The notes under the pieces were generated by a model, which was not told the DNA's origin, searched no databases, and saw only the letters and a program-made list of their open reading frames with translations. A DNA stretch of 64,000 bases, taken from NCBI GenBank assembly GCA_951640165.1, contig OX621257.1, positions 7,141,201 through 7,205,200 of the forward strand. The letters are read 5' to 3'. This document shows positions 10,200 through 39,800 of this stretch, piece by piece. Position numbers and translations under genes: made by a program. Positions within the stretch are counted from its first letter, which is position 1, and each line of letters begins with the position of its first letter. Source of the DNA: Pseudoips prasinana (taxonomy: Eukaryota > Arthropoda > Insecta > Lepidoptera > Nolidae).

Positions 10200-11314
10200 T
10201 TAATTTTACGTATGGTGGACCATCAAAAGGGTTAGATGTGGTTGAACTTTGACAGTGTATAGCGGCCATCTTGGTAAAGTTACAGCTGTCAAATTTGGCG
10301 GGTTAATTATTTTGTCTCGATATTAAACCATAGAATGCTACACTTTTCAACAACGCATCGATATTGTTAATATTCATTACTAAAATCGGTGCTCTGTTCG
10401 CATGTTTAGTGCAATTTGTATTTTTGTGGCCGTCCTAAGAAGTCCACAATAAATCAATTAATTCATAAATCTTCGGCAGTCAGGTTGGTCAAATTGTTTG
10501 TCGGATTTTGCGTATTTGTCGGGATTTTTTGCGATTTTTGATGCATCCAACAGAGGTGCATGCTGCCGGGAAGTTCGGCGGGTACGCGGTGTTGGACGGG
10601 GATTTGATGGCTTGCAGGCGCTTAGGAACAATACTGGGTAGATACCTCATACGACCTTTGATCGTTTTAGAACCTAGTACTTATATTCATGACTATAAAC
10701 CTACCAAACGATGTTGCGAACATAGGAATTGGTTGTTTCTATGAAATATATTTTTTTTGATTTTTTTGATGTTGGTGCTTGGTAAGGCGTTGTCTGTACA
10801 TTAGAGGAATGCAAGGTCGTAGCAGAAATGATTGCCGTTCGAGTCAGGCTTCTAGAAAATTCCAGATAGTCCCTTTCCCGTGTTGCGCAAATTCATTATA
10901 TATGTCCCGCGTAGATGGCTAGTCTCCATTAAGACTGCCATGGCCAATATTGGCCCAAATTTGACCAGGAGGACATTATACTGACGGCGTATGAAGTAAG
11001 ATGGAGGAGTAATTAATTAATTAATTAACTTCAAAATTGTAGGACTCGTGCTAAATCTTACTTCTACTACGGGAGTTAGTAACAGTCTTGGGTCCAACCT
11101 GCTACTATTTTTACAAGATAGTAAAAATAAAACAATTTACTAAAATAACTTACAAGACAGTAAAACAAAAATTGCAATTTATTAAATGCACTTTGGGGCC
11201 TGTTGTATAAAATTAGCAATGAATGTCTAATTCACACATTTACTGTCTGTTTTAACAGATTTAACTTTTAATAGATTTATAAATTAAGGAGATCAAAGAG
11301 CGATACACCGTAGG
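10200..11314. other. No gene supported
   Basis: A 78-codon plus-strand frame at 10508-10744 has no recognisable domain and no splice or coding context. The remainder is unassigned. Confidence 0.4.
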
Positions 11315-11453
11315 TACAGACGCCAGCACATCAAGCTCCCCCAATCTGTTAAATTCCCCCAATTGAAAGTGAACCTTATTCTTTTGTGATAAAGTTGAAA
11401 ATCTACAAAGGAAATTTTACAGATTGAGGTAGCTGGATGTGCTGGCGTCTGTA
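11315..11453. mobile_element. MITE family 'M1', copy 1
   Basis: The inverted ends are tacagacgccagcacatc ... gatgtgctggcgtctgta, with about 45-bp arms including cagattg-ggtagct. The element is bounded by TA dinucleotides. Three more copies lie at 24527-24673, 31620-31757 and 43364-43473. The TA ends are consistent with a Tc1/mariner-type non-autonomous element (inference). Confidence 0.85.
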
Positions 11454-12127
11454 CTAAGTGGCAATAGATGTCAATTTTCAACTGCCACCAATGGCATTCT
11501 ATAGAATGTCATTGATTACCACAGTCATTCTCACTTATCAAACAATGCTCAGAACGTAAAACCTTATAAAAAACTATCACCTGTTTATCATTCGCTTGCT
11601 CCGAGAAAGAATTCACAAAAAAACACCAAAAGACAATAATCTTGAAATCTACAATCATTTTTAGAAACGATATATTCGAATTGAGAACAATATGTGCTTG
11701 TCACTTGTTTTTCCGTAGTTTTCTATTTTCAAAATTTAGTACCTACAATCGTTCGTTCTTATTGGACGTCAAATCTGTCAATATTGTTAGTAAAAGGTAC
11801 CAATTGTTTTCTTTTTATCGATAACGGTCGCGGTCGTTCGTGGATGTAGTTTTTCCTTTTTTAAGTTTTCTTTTATTGGCGGCGTTAGCTCAATTGAATG
11901 TCGGGAAAAATATTATTTTATCGTACAAAGTTTAATCTTGAATGACAGCTTAAACACCGTTCTATGATATTTTTATACGTTGGTTAAATCGGGAGTTGTT
12001 TTTCGCACAAAAACTAGTGGATTGGATGAACTATGGGTTCTTCACCTTATATTATTGCGAAGAACACACTGTAAACAATCAGCTACCCACTTTTAATAAC
12101 CTTTGTACTCAAAATATTATTTGATAT

Positions 12128-12350
12128 ATAGTGTTAATTTTGCTAATTGTCAGTTTAATCAAGCGGTAAATACGGTGTCGTGTTCAGTATCATACTGGTG
12201 CATGACAGGTGATTTGTTTGCCCTTTTTGCATGCCCATATTGTTTGTGGGCGGAAGCTTTATGGACGGGCGGTGCAAATTGCATCCCAGCTTGATTAAAC
12301 TGACAATGAGCGGAATATTGATTGTCATAGATATCCGCAAAGTAACGCCT
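12128..12350. mobile_element. Penelope-derived foldback element, divergent copy
   Basis: The left end tagtgttaattttgctaatt and the complement at about 12288-12320 (gcttgattaaactgacaat, gcggaat) are inverted. The right flank tccgcaaagtaacgcctg also matches the right flank of 61871-63074. Its core has diverged and retains cgtgttcagtatcatactgg and ggcggtgcaaattgcatccc. Confidence 0.65.
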
Positions 12351-12529
12351 GTTTCTCCTATTTCTTATTTAATATTTATAATACTGTGACTTAAAGAAAA
12401 TATGTCAAGTAAAGTATACCTTAAAATTTTGGTTTTAACTAGAGTGAATAGTATTGACACGACATTTAAAATTCATCTGAAGACAGATGTCGGATGGAGA
12501 AGAAGACAGGAGTATTTTCTTTCTTTCTT

Positions 12530-12770
12530 TCTATAGCCAGGTGCTCTCACCGGTCAGTAAGTGATTGGCGAGGTTAGTCCATAAATCCATCTATGGCCTA
12601 ACCTGCCCAATCACCGCCAAAGTGTTTTAATTTCTGAGCGTCTCATTGCTTCGGAGGGAACGTTAAGCTCTCGGTCCCGGTTGTACCTTGTTATTAAACC
12701 ATGTCAGAGGCCTACTGGGCGGCTCAAAAACTCTGAAACTAGGGTAACCACTGCGAAAAGTAGGTCTGGA
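12530..12770 (-). repeat. Repeat beta, near full length
   Basis: In minus orientation it carries complements of gtgagagcacctgg, ccctccgaagca, aggcctctgacatgg and cagtggttaccct in the expected order. Confidence 0.7.
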
Positions 12771-12922
12771 ATGAATGAATGTCCACGAATTGTACTTATA
12801 ACTAGCTAATAGCTATACAACCCGTTAAAACAAATGGCAGAGAAATGCACTAATACTTATTATAGACTTGCTGTGTCAGCGTTCTACATATATTGGCTTA
12901 ATAGCTAAAATACAAAAAAATG

Positions 12923-13153
12923 TCACTTATTTGACTTTTCATTTGCAATGTATTTTACTCCAGACGATTCCTTGACTGAACATTCACACCACATGTCAAA
13001 CGGTCTAACAGCGAGTTCATATGGCAATAACTCGAATAATTCTGGCAGCTTGCTGTAATAGGCTAGATTGGGAACAGACTTTATTAGAAATTCGAATAAG
13101 GCAAATAAGAAGAGAAGATGAATTCTACTCCAGGCAGATTCATAAATTATCAC
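12923..13153 (-). CDS. Unassigned short frame downstream of gene A
   Basis: An open frame of 76 codons lies just downstream of gene A's stop. Its C-terminal half (KLPELFELLPYELAVRPF, then WCECSVKESSG) looks protein-like and could be an exon beginning at the acceptor ctattacag near 13056. No phase-compatible partner with a convincing donor was found, and no homologous exon exists behind gene B. It is reported only as a possibility. Confidence 0.25.
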   Translation of the reverse strand: MIIYESAWSRIHLLFLFALFEFLIKSVPNLAYYSKLPELFELLPYELAVRPFDMWCECSVKESSGVKYIANEKSNK

Positions 13154-13249
13154 GAAAAGAACTCAAAAGTTTTAATGCAACAATTTATCCAAAAATATAA
13201 AATAAATACTTTATAAAACTACTTAATTATAAGTCGTTTAAAATGAATA

Positions 13250-30720
<17,471 letters not shown>

Positions 30721-31619
30721 TATGAAACACAATTCAAACAAAATGGAGTCGAGATACACTTTTTATTAAAACTAATAATTTTTTTTTTTTTATTTTAATA
30801 TTTATTTATGAACTCATGATGGAATATTTATGCAGTCTTTTATGGTTATTTATTTAAATGTTCTTATTTTTTATATTTATATCAGCATTAAATTCATTTC
30901 ATATTTAAAAATATTACTTATCACATGTTGAAGTTAAAATATACAACATTAAAATCACAAGCTCAATGGAGGTATACGTGTGAAAACAATTATTTTAAGT
31001 GCATTAGTTATTATTAATTTAAATCTCAGGTTTTACTTTATGTAGTAACCGTTTTCCAGGTACTACAGATTTAGATATGAATGTTATTTAATTACTAAGG
31101 TATTATCTTTTAATAAGTTCATGCGCCAAAAATTGTTTCAATATTAAAATGTTTAATTTGGTTTTTAATATGTGTAATTTTTATATGGGTTCACTGCCTG
31201 AATTAAATCTGATTTTATTATTATATTTAATATCGTAATAAGTTTACACAGATTCACATCTATTTTATTAATGATTATTTATGATGACACGAACACGAGT
31301 CTTTGTTTTTAGATTTTCTGTTAGTTAAGGTCGCGGTAAACTCTTGAGAAATGTTAGTGAATACTTGATTATTTCATTTTGTGTCACTTCCATGGCTTAT
31401 CATTTCCATGGGCGAAAAATAAATAAGTAACCTATTGTGCCAATCCACAGCTACATCACTACTCTTTGGTACATTTTTCTTTCTCACAAGAAACAATGGT
31501 ATTGTAGAAGACGAGAAACAGTTTTGTTTTATGAGCCGAATGTTTGTAGTTCAATTTATTTTTGTTTTTAATATAAATTTTATATCTATAAATAAAAATA
31601 TGATTTGTGTAGCTTAATG

Positions 31620-31757
31620 TACAGACGCCAGCACATCCAGCTATCCCAATCTGTAAAATTTGCTCAATTGTAAGTGAACCTTATGCTTATGTGATAAAGT
31701 TGAAAATCTATAAAAGGAATTTGACAGATTAGGTAGCTGGATGTGCTGGCGTCTGTA
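31620..31757. mobile_element. MITE M1, copy 3
   Basis: tacagacgccagcacatcca ... ctggatgtgctggcgtctgt-a, TA at both ends; interior nearly identical to the copy at 11315-11453. Confidence 0.87.
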
Positions 31758-31909
31758 CATATCTACACATTTTCTCAGGTTGGTACACAATCAAAAAACT
31801 TTATTATAAAATATATTTATTTTGTACATTACACAGTATCAATTTGTAATAGTTATATTTATTTTCGATCCACGTTATATTAATATAGTTCCATTAATAA
31901 CGTAGATAA

Positions 31910-32035
31910 CGCACTCTACGTGCGTGAGCGGGAACCTAATCAATTTATTTTCTCTGGAGGGTATCAAAGGTGATCATTGATATCTTTGTAAGTTTCTGAA
32001 TAAATCGCTTAGGTTCCCGCTCACGCACTCTATAC
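31910..32035. repeat. Foldback element with GC-richer arms
   Basis: gcgtgagcgggaacctaa near 31923 pairs with ttaggttcccgctcacgc near 32009; about 70 bp lies between. 'gcactcta' motifs flank both arms. Confidence 0.7.
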
Positions 32036-32059
32036 CCTCATTTGAGTCATTAAAATAAA

Positions 32060-32330
32060 AATAAATAAAATAAAAAAGGTTTTTATTCACGTAGACTTTA
32101 AAAAAGCGCCTGTTAATAGTCAGAACATGTTTATAGTAATACAGTTATTATTTCTAGTTACATATTACATATATTTAGGTACACGGAATGTTAAAACATT
32201 TATACAATTTATTTTATAATGGTAGTGACATTTAGCTAGCAACTAAACACAATCTCCTTGACAATAACTTAATACATTAAGTTATTGTCAAGGAGATTGT
32301 GTTTAGTTGAATTCCTTCCATTCCTTTATT
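32060..32330 (-). repeat. Repeat 'eta' carrying a perfect 34-bp palindrome
   Basis: The body (aaggtttttattcac, agtcagaacatgtt, tatttaggtaca) is the reverse of 55000-55195. At 32240-32309 two exact 34-base inverted arms (caactaaacacaatctcctt ... ) surround a 2-base loop. Confidence 0.8.
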
Positions 32331-32514
32331 GAACTATTGTCTACGTCTGGGTGTAATTTATATTACGTATATATTTAACGATTTAGGAAACGTCCGGTGA
32401 ACCCTACCCCTTCGGCAAACGAAATACGACCTCTACTGCTTTTTTTTTTGTTTTCATTTCTTATTTTGTGTCAAGATATATTATTTCGAGTTATATATTG
32501 TTTAGTGGTTAGAC

Positions 32515-32765
32515 TATGGTGCAGTCGCTGAGCCAGACTGGCAGGAGTCGGTAATAGGGGAGGGCAATCCAGAGCCCTCCGAGGGTACGTGTCCTGACCA
32601 TCTGGTATGTACATGGCGCGAAAGAGGGACACCGGAGCAGCATACCTGTGTTCCCGGGGTTCCTCCCATCAAGCGTCAAGAGAAGTCTACGGCAGGTAAA
32701 GTTTAATATGTGGTTGGATATGTCAGACTCGACATATCCAACCACAGACACTTTTTGCGGGTGGC
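32515..32765 (+). repeat. Repeat 'kappa' fragment with snapback hairpin
   Basis: Related to 49430-49610 (caggagtcggtaat, gggacaccggagcagcat, gttcccggggttcc, ggcatgcgtaggcatt). Within it 32710-32745 is a 15-bp perfect inverted repeat with a 6-base loop (gtggttggatatgtc / gacatatccaaccac). Confidence 0.65.
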
Positions 32766-32799
32766 ATGCGTAGGCATTTATTTTAAAATTAATAATCTC

Positions 32800-32881
32800 T
32801 TGCCTTCACACTGCTATCTGATTCCAAATTAGGCAGAACCTGTACTATGGCAACCAGACAACTGATATACTTACTTATCTA
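32800..32881 (-). repeat. SINE gamma-type 3' fragment
   Basis: ctatctgattccaaattagg, cctgtactatggcaaccaga; 5' part missing, followed directly by repeat epsilon. Confidence 0.55.
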
Positions 32882-33222
32882 TACATATAATAAAATCGTA
32901 GGAAAGTCAAAACTGTACATTGAATATTTTTTTTAAAGGATACTTGGGGCGTGATCTACAACCGATATCGAAGACAAAAATATAGTTTTTAGAATTTTTG
33001 TCTGGAGATACAAACAGACAAACAGACACACTGTTTGTCTGTATGTATGTCCGGGCTAAACTAAAAAAGTACTACATGGATTTACTTCAAATTTTGCATG
33101 AATATTACTAAGAGGTCGGTTCAACATATAGGCTACATATTATCACGCTATCGCCTACGGGGGAGGAACTATGATAATTTATGAAATTTAACGCGGGTAA
33201 AACCACGGGGCACAGCTAGTAT
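32882..33222 (-). repeat. Repeat epsilon, long form
   Basis: gtaggaaagtcaaaactgta ... gggctaaactaaaaaagtac ... aacgcgggtaaaaccacggg-gcacagct. It contains an extra short inverted piece (caaacagacaaacagacaca / ctgtttgtctg). Confidence 0.75.
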
Positions 33223-33254
33223 ATTTATAAGTACATACGTATTATATATAAATT

Positions 33255-33430
33255 ACGCCCGGAGACAAACACTGCGCAGAACAACTATCTGTGTGTCTCA
33301 TAAGTACTTGCTCTGAATCTGGATGTATGTACTTTGAGTCTGTCAATTATATGTTTGTAAAGTTCCACGCGACACAGCGATTGGTTTCCATAAGCAGATG
33401 ATGTCTTTATATAAAAAGAAAATCATGCTC
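33255..33430 (+). repeat. SINE alpha tail fragment
   Basis: gaacaactatctgtgtgtct, ctctgaatctggatgta, gttccacgcgacacagcg. Confidence 0.6.
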
Positions 33431-33501
33431 ATCACACAAAGATTTGCCCTGCGTGGGAATCGATCTGGCTTAACTGTAACAGGCTTGTCAATAAATTCTA
33501 C

Positions 33502-33600
33502 ATCATCATCATCATATCAGCTGAAAGACGGACACTGCTGGACAAAGGCCTCCCCCCAAAGAACTTTACAATTGCCGTCTTGCACTATCCGCATAAGGGA
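33502..33600 (-). mobile_element. RTE-like 3' end fragment
   Basis: catcatatcagctgaaagac, cactgctggacaaaggcctc, acaattgccgtcttgc. Confidence 0.65.
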
Positions 33601-33637
33601 CGACGCTATTCGGAAAACGCAATGAATTCAACACAAT

Positions 33638-33658
33638 TTTATTCGACTTTATTTTATT
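33638..33658 (-). promoter_or_regulatory. Poly(A) signals of gene B
   Basis: Three AATAAA hexamers in minus sense (33638-33643, 33648-33653, 33653-33658), about 80-95 bases past the TAA at 33735-33737. Confidence 0.6.
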
Positions 33659-33734
33659 TAAAATATTTTTTCTCAAAATATTAAGTAGGTAACAAAATAA
33701 TAATGGAACTTTTGCTATTTTTCTAGCTGTATAA

Positions 33735-33869
33735 TTAGAATCCATGCAAGAATCTAGCCCTGTCTGGCATGTAAAACTCTTCAATTTGTGATTTAGATCT
33801 TGGCCGCATCTGCATATCCCGTTCATCTCGGTTTGGTCGCATTTTACGAAGTTGCCGCTCGTTTGCAAG
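33735..33869 (-). CDS. Gene B terminal exon
   Basis: Acceptor gttaatttcag, 44 codons LANERQLRKMRPNRDERDM ... RFLHGF, then TAA. The frame was chosen by phase with the preceding exon and by its Arg-rich character; the other open frame over the same bases is out of phase. Confidence 0.8.
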   Translation of the reverse strand, partial: LANERQLRKMRPNRDERDMQMRPRSKSQIEEFYMPDRARFLHGF

Positions 33870-36800
33870 CTGAAATTAACATAAAAGTTTGTTAAATGTA
33901 TCTGTTAGACAAAAGAAGAAAAAATATCTAGAATTTTGATGGGACGAAAAATTTGGAGCAATATACATTAGCACATAAATGTTTATTACTAGCCGTGCCC
34001 CGCGATTTTACCCGCTTTAAACTGTATAAATTATAGCCTATGTGTTAATCCAGGGTGTCAGCCACCTCCATACCGAATTTTATTATAATCGCGCCAGCCG
34101 TTTAGACTGGAGAATTAATAACAAACATACGCACTCACAAACTCACAAACTTTCGCCTTTATAAAATTAGTGTGATTATAATATTACTCGTTTCAGGATT
34201 CTGTAGTTTCATTTTGGAAATTTTATCGGCAGAATTGTTTACCTCACTCACCTGGTAGAGCATCTTTCTAGAAATTTATTGTCATTGGAAGTTCCGGTCA
34301 GAGCACTTCCTAACAATACTGAACAAAGTAATTAAATTTTATTGGTGTTCTCGTTCGATGAAACTGGAAACTTACTTGGCAAGATTCGAGACCAATTTAC
34401 CCATGAGGGAACAAGAAATATTGTTTTGTAGGGTTATGGTTTTTGCCAGAATATTGTTTTAAATAAATACTGATGCTGTCACCCATCTATGAACTGACTG
34501 CGAGCCTAGATACTCAACCTCACCGATCATTTACGGACCGTTGATAGCATCTGACTATGAGGTGCTCACACTGGACCGTTGTTCTTAGCTCAATGGTGTC
34601 AAACACAGAATCTCCAGCCTTGTCTGCATAATAACTTAATGTATGGAAATTCTTAGAATACTAATGTTAATAGTATTTTGTTGAATAAAGGATTTTAATT
34701 TCTTACTGGAAATAGTCCAAGGGGACAGTAACTAATAACTGCAAACAAATTAATTTCGCACTGAACGACAGAATGAAAGTGGAATAAATGCAGAGGAAAT
34801 GAAAGCTCTGAAAAGTATATGTGGTGTGACTTTGAGCGACAGAATACGAAATATTAATGTAAGTGAGCGTTGCGGCGTTAAAGAGGATGTAGTAATAAAG
34901 ATTGAAAAAGGCATGCTGAGATGGTTTTGGGCATTTAGAAAGGATGAATAAAAGAAGATTGACAAAACAAGTATACCTGGCCTGTGTGCCTAAGTGAATG
35001 GTACAACTGGAAGGGAAAACATCGTAGAACATTCTCTGACCAAATCGGAGACGTTTTCAAGAAAGGCCAGGTCTGAAGTACCCGAAACCGGCGAGCATGT
35101 ATGAATAATAATGACAGTAAACGTGGCAAAAGAGGCGTGCAAAGATCGTGACAAATGGAGATCCGTTGTCTTACCCCCCCGGGAAACAGGCGTGAGTCGA
35201 TGTATGAACTACTGTACAATTGTATTTGTTAATTTACAAATTGAGTAATTAGAGACATATGAGTAACTACTTATATGTTATAAAGTAATTAGTTACCTAT
35301 GAATAATGATTATCGTAATTGACATCAACACATTTACAGAAGCAACACAACTTACATCATTTCTTTGTCTCGTATTACGCAGCTTTCTCTCAATAATATT
35401 CAATTTATCTTGATAATATTTTCTTCTATCCAACGTAATTGGACTTCCATCTTTTTCTTTACGTTGATAAAACCTTTTTCTTGTAAATGCATCGCTTCTA
35501 GGTATTATCTCATCATTAATATTATATTTATTCCTATCTTCTTCTATAGCACTGCGACCTGATTTTAATTCTCTAGCACCGTATTTATCAAAATTCCTGT
35601 ATTTGATTTCCTCAATGGAATCAATTCTATTATGTTTTAATTTCCTGAACTCATCATTCTCATGCTTTGGTGATATGTATTGATGATCATTATATTTGGC
35701 AGAATATTTATGAGCCTCATTAAATTTATAATCTGAATCGTCAATATATTTATGATCTTTTGCAAAATATTTATGCTTTATATCAGTATCTATGTCTGGA
35801 TAATTATGATCTAAATGGTCACAGTTTTTTACTTGATCACGTTTCTTATTCAATTTCAACTCTTCATCATTAAAAGCTTGATGTTCGTCGTCTGTTAATC
35901 GATGATGCTCATATTTTGTATTATCATCATCGATTATATGATTGTTCACATGTTTTATATATCCATCATTTTTTTTGAAGTGGTCTTCAAATATATCAGG
36001 TATACTAGCTTTTTCCCGTGTTCCAGATAACGAATCTACGGCTTTACCTACAACAGTGCCGTATATTTTTCTTATTTTAGCATCAAATATCTCTTTTTCG
36101 GTACCATCCAGCTCAATATGTTTTACTTCTTGTTCTAAAGTATCCAGAAGCTTCATTAATTTATTATCATTGTTTTCGTGCAAATGATTTGAACTATCCA
36201 TAAGGCTTGTGTTTATCATTGGTTTTATATAATTGTTGTAAGTTATAGCATTTTCTTCAGCTTCATTTAGTATAACGTCAGGTGTACGTAGAGTATTTTT
36301 TTCAGATACGTTTAGAGCATCATCAGAATTTTTATTGAACGCATTAAATAATCTATTTGTGAAGAGCTCGTCATGATGTTTAAAATAATCGTTTACTACT
36401 TTTTTGACATTGGAGAAGTCTTTCCGAGGTAATACATCTTTCATTATAGTTCTGTACGTAGTTACGCTTTTCTTAAACGGCAGTTTGAATGTTTCACCTC
36501 TTTTAAACATACTTGACTTCTGAAAGAAAATATTATAATAACATAAGCGTGATGACGAAAATTTTTTTTTATCTCAGTTCCTGAAGAATAGTTACAATTT
36601 AGAGAATTGATGACATATTTTAGCAATTCTAAACTACTAACTTGTTTGTCAACTGGTAGTTTTGGTGTAGCTCCATAACCGGTGACATCATAATGCGACG
36701 GTATAGGAAAATCAGGATGCAGAAGAGGTATGGACTGTCGACCAAGTGAAGTTCTTTGATCAGCGGAGTGATGAAGAGATGGAACATAAGGTTCGAGAGG

Positions 36801-39800
36801 ATACTGTGATGGTGAAGGGTGTGGTAGTTCCACTTCCTCTAGTTGCTGTTGCCTGGAACTTTAAACCAACATTATTTATATTTATCATGCTTAAATAACA
36901 AATTTCAATCGTTTTATTCATAGAGCGATACATGTTAGAAACATCTTACATGCACGACGTTTTCTAACATGTTGTTGAGTTCGTCATCACAAAGATATAT
37001 ATCAAAAGGAGTTAAAACTGCTACAGGGGAGAGACAAGAATTTAGGAATATCAATTTTGTGAAAAGGGAATTTCTTTGATCAAAGACAAACCCGAATGTT
37101 GAAGTATCTTTATCTTTAAGTGCATATACCGCCAACATAACTTAATGTTGTGTGTCTGCGAGTGAGCAAGGTTGCTAGCGTATGAACTCTAGCCTTGCTG
37201 ACTTGCAGAGATACAATACTAGAACATCGACTAATACTAGAACATCATTCAAACGCTGTGTCACGACTCTTTATCATAGTTCAAAATGCTTCTGGGACTG
37301 ATTCTAACTCGCTTTGATGGTGAAGTTTTTCTACGAATGCTAGCAAGATGTGGGTGCTTTCGCAAACATCCACGAGGGAAAATATAGTTAGAAACAGAAC
37401 AGTCCCAACAGCGTCCTGAAAACATTAAATAGCTTACCTGTCATTTGAAGTCCGTGCTGCTGCCATTGCTGTTTGAATTGAATGCGGGACGTATATATTA
37501 TGCTGAAAGGTTTCATTGATATTAATGTTGCGGTATATCAACTACTTATGAAATTTAAGATTTAGATCGTAGATGTCACAATTAAACACATGTTCATTCA
37601 ATTACCATATTATGGTGCACAAGTATGTGCGCAAATACAGGGATACTTTCTATTCTATCGGATCTGATGGGACGAAACGAACGGAAAGAGGTCCAGGACC
37701 GATAGCATTACTTACTCTGCGCTCGCTCTTACATCCCCGTGGTGTGATAACGCCAACTTCCAGACTTCGTGTAGATGCTGAGAAATTTTCTTAACAAAAC
37801 ATTTATAATATAATATTTGGCTGGACCCAGAATTTGAACCCAAGACGTCATTATTAAGGTTTAAACACGCTACCGGTATACCAACGAACCAGTCATATAC
37901 TATAGAAAGGTACTGTTTGCACTCTATTCCCTAATCCTTGTACGTTTATGAGGTGGGTGAGCAGCTGACACTACCGAAAAATATCCTGCGCAGTACTGAG
38001 ACATTTAGGGTCAGCACAGACAGAGAGGAGCGCAGCGGAGAGGTTTTTATTAAGGCACTAGAAAATCAACTTTAGAGCTATAGGAATAAAGTGCATATAT
38101 GCTTGAACCTGACAAAATGCTCGCGCAGTCTCGCGCATTATAATGTTCAAGCATACATGCACTTTATTTAAATAATTTTAAAGTTGATTTTCTAGTACCT
38201 TAATAAAATCGTCTCCGCTGCGCTCCTCTCTGTCTGCGCTGGCCCTTACGCGTTTCAAAGCACAGGGGTATAACACTGTTACCTATCCTAATCTGAGCAA
38301 AATACTGAATGGGAATTTCCGTATTCGGACCCTTGATCCGTGACCTTTATATCTCTTGTAAGACCAACAAGCCGGACAAGTCGTTAAATCCTATTAATAT
38401 TATAAATGCTGCTAAAAAAAATTGTGAGGATCTATGGATATTTGTTGTGAAATGAAATGAAATGAAATTTATTCAGCACTTGGGTATTAACATACACTTG
38501 TACTTGTCAAGGTCACAATGCAGTACATAAACATAGTAAATAGTATAAAATTTACAAATAAAATTAATTAGTCCGTCCGTGCGGTTTGTTTTATGCATAT
38601 ATTTTCTGAAATCCTTAAATAAATAACAAGTTACTAATCTATTATTTTGAAATTTAGTTCTACTATATTAAAATTAAAGAATGGAAGACTAAAGCAAAAA
38701 GACGAAATTCTAAATGAGGGTGTGATCACATGCACGGGATCACCGATCACGAGTTAATGGGCCAAAGCGATCCTCGCCGCTGAGGAACCTACCCTAGCTA
38801 GCCTGCGGGGTACCTAACCTAGCCTAGCTTACTCTATATTGGAAAAACTACGCAACGGATTTTTGGTGAAGCTTAATAGTAATATAGCTTACTAGCTGTG
38901 CCCTGCGGTTTTACCCGCGTTAATCTTTACAAAACATAATACCCTATGTGTCTAACACAATAACACATATTGTGTTAGAGTTCAGTAGTTTTTGCGTGAA
39001 AGAGTAACAAACATCCATACACTCATACTTACAAACTTTCGCATTTGTAATATTAGTAGGATACATCCGGATAACACATATACGCTATAATTTATAAAGT
39101 TTAATGCGAGTGAAATTGCGAGTACCCGTTTTATCTATAATAGTGAAGAAAATTGTCATTTTCTTCACTAATTTAGATAAAATTATTTCTTTATTACGAT
39201 ATGATATTTTCTTTATTACGAGATTAAAAACTTACATTTGAATCAGCGTCTTCGAAAAAATTAAACTCAGTTGATTTAGTCCTCAGCGCAGTATGATTGT
39301 CTCTGAAAATAACTTGAATAATTTACAAATGTAGGTAGGTTTTTTAAGTTGGAAAAGCTAGAGTGGTTGGTAGATACTTGATATTGGTGTGCATTTTGTC
39401 CAGCAGTTTGTCTATTATCCATAGCAGGTTGGTTATTATCCATACATGTAAGTATTTAAAAAAGAAAAGTAATATAATTTTATATTACTTTTCTTTAGTA
39501 TAATAATTTTGAAAGCATTCCGTCACTTAGTGAAAATCTTACAGCTCTGTTTTCTGATGTTCCCAGAGATTTCAATGTTGTCCATATTAATGCCCAAAGC
39601 ATTCCGGCACACTTTTCCGATATGCTGGCTAACTTCGATTGTAAGAATTTACATGCTATTCTTGTCTCAGAATCATGGCTAAAGCCTTGTCTCCCTTCAG
39701 TTTCTTATAACTTGCCAGGTTTCCATCTTGTGAGGAATGATCGCTCTGTAGGTGGTGGTGGGGGTGTAGCTATTTATCTCAGGTCACATATCCCATACTC

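Noticed and set aside
10508..10744. 78-codon plus-strand frame
   Set aside because: No domain, no splice context, and composition like surrounding non-coding DNA.
30721..30800. aataaaaag as TATA box of gene A
   Set aside because: Too AT-rich a context to distinguish from background; the 5' UTR could be spliced.
33566..33868. Cys-containing 100-codon minus-strand frame over the last exon of gene B
   Set aside because: It is out of phase with the preceding exon; the alternative frame gives an Arg-rich end in phase.
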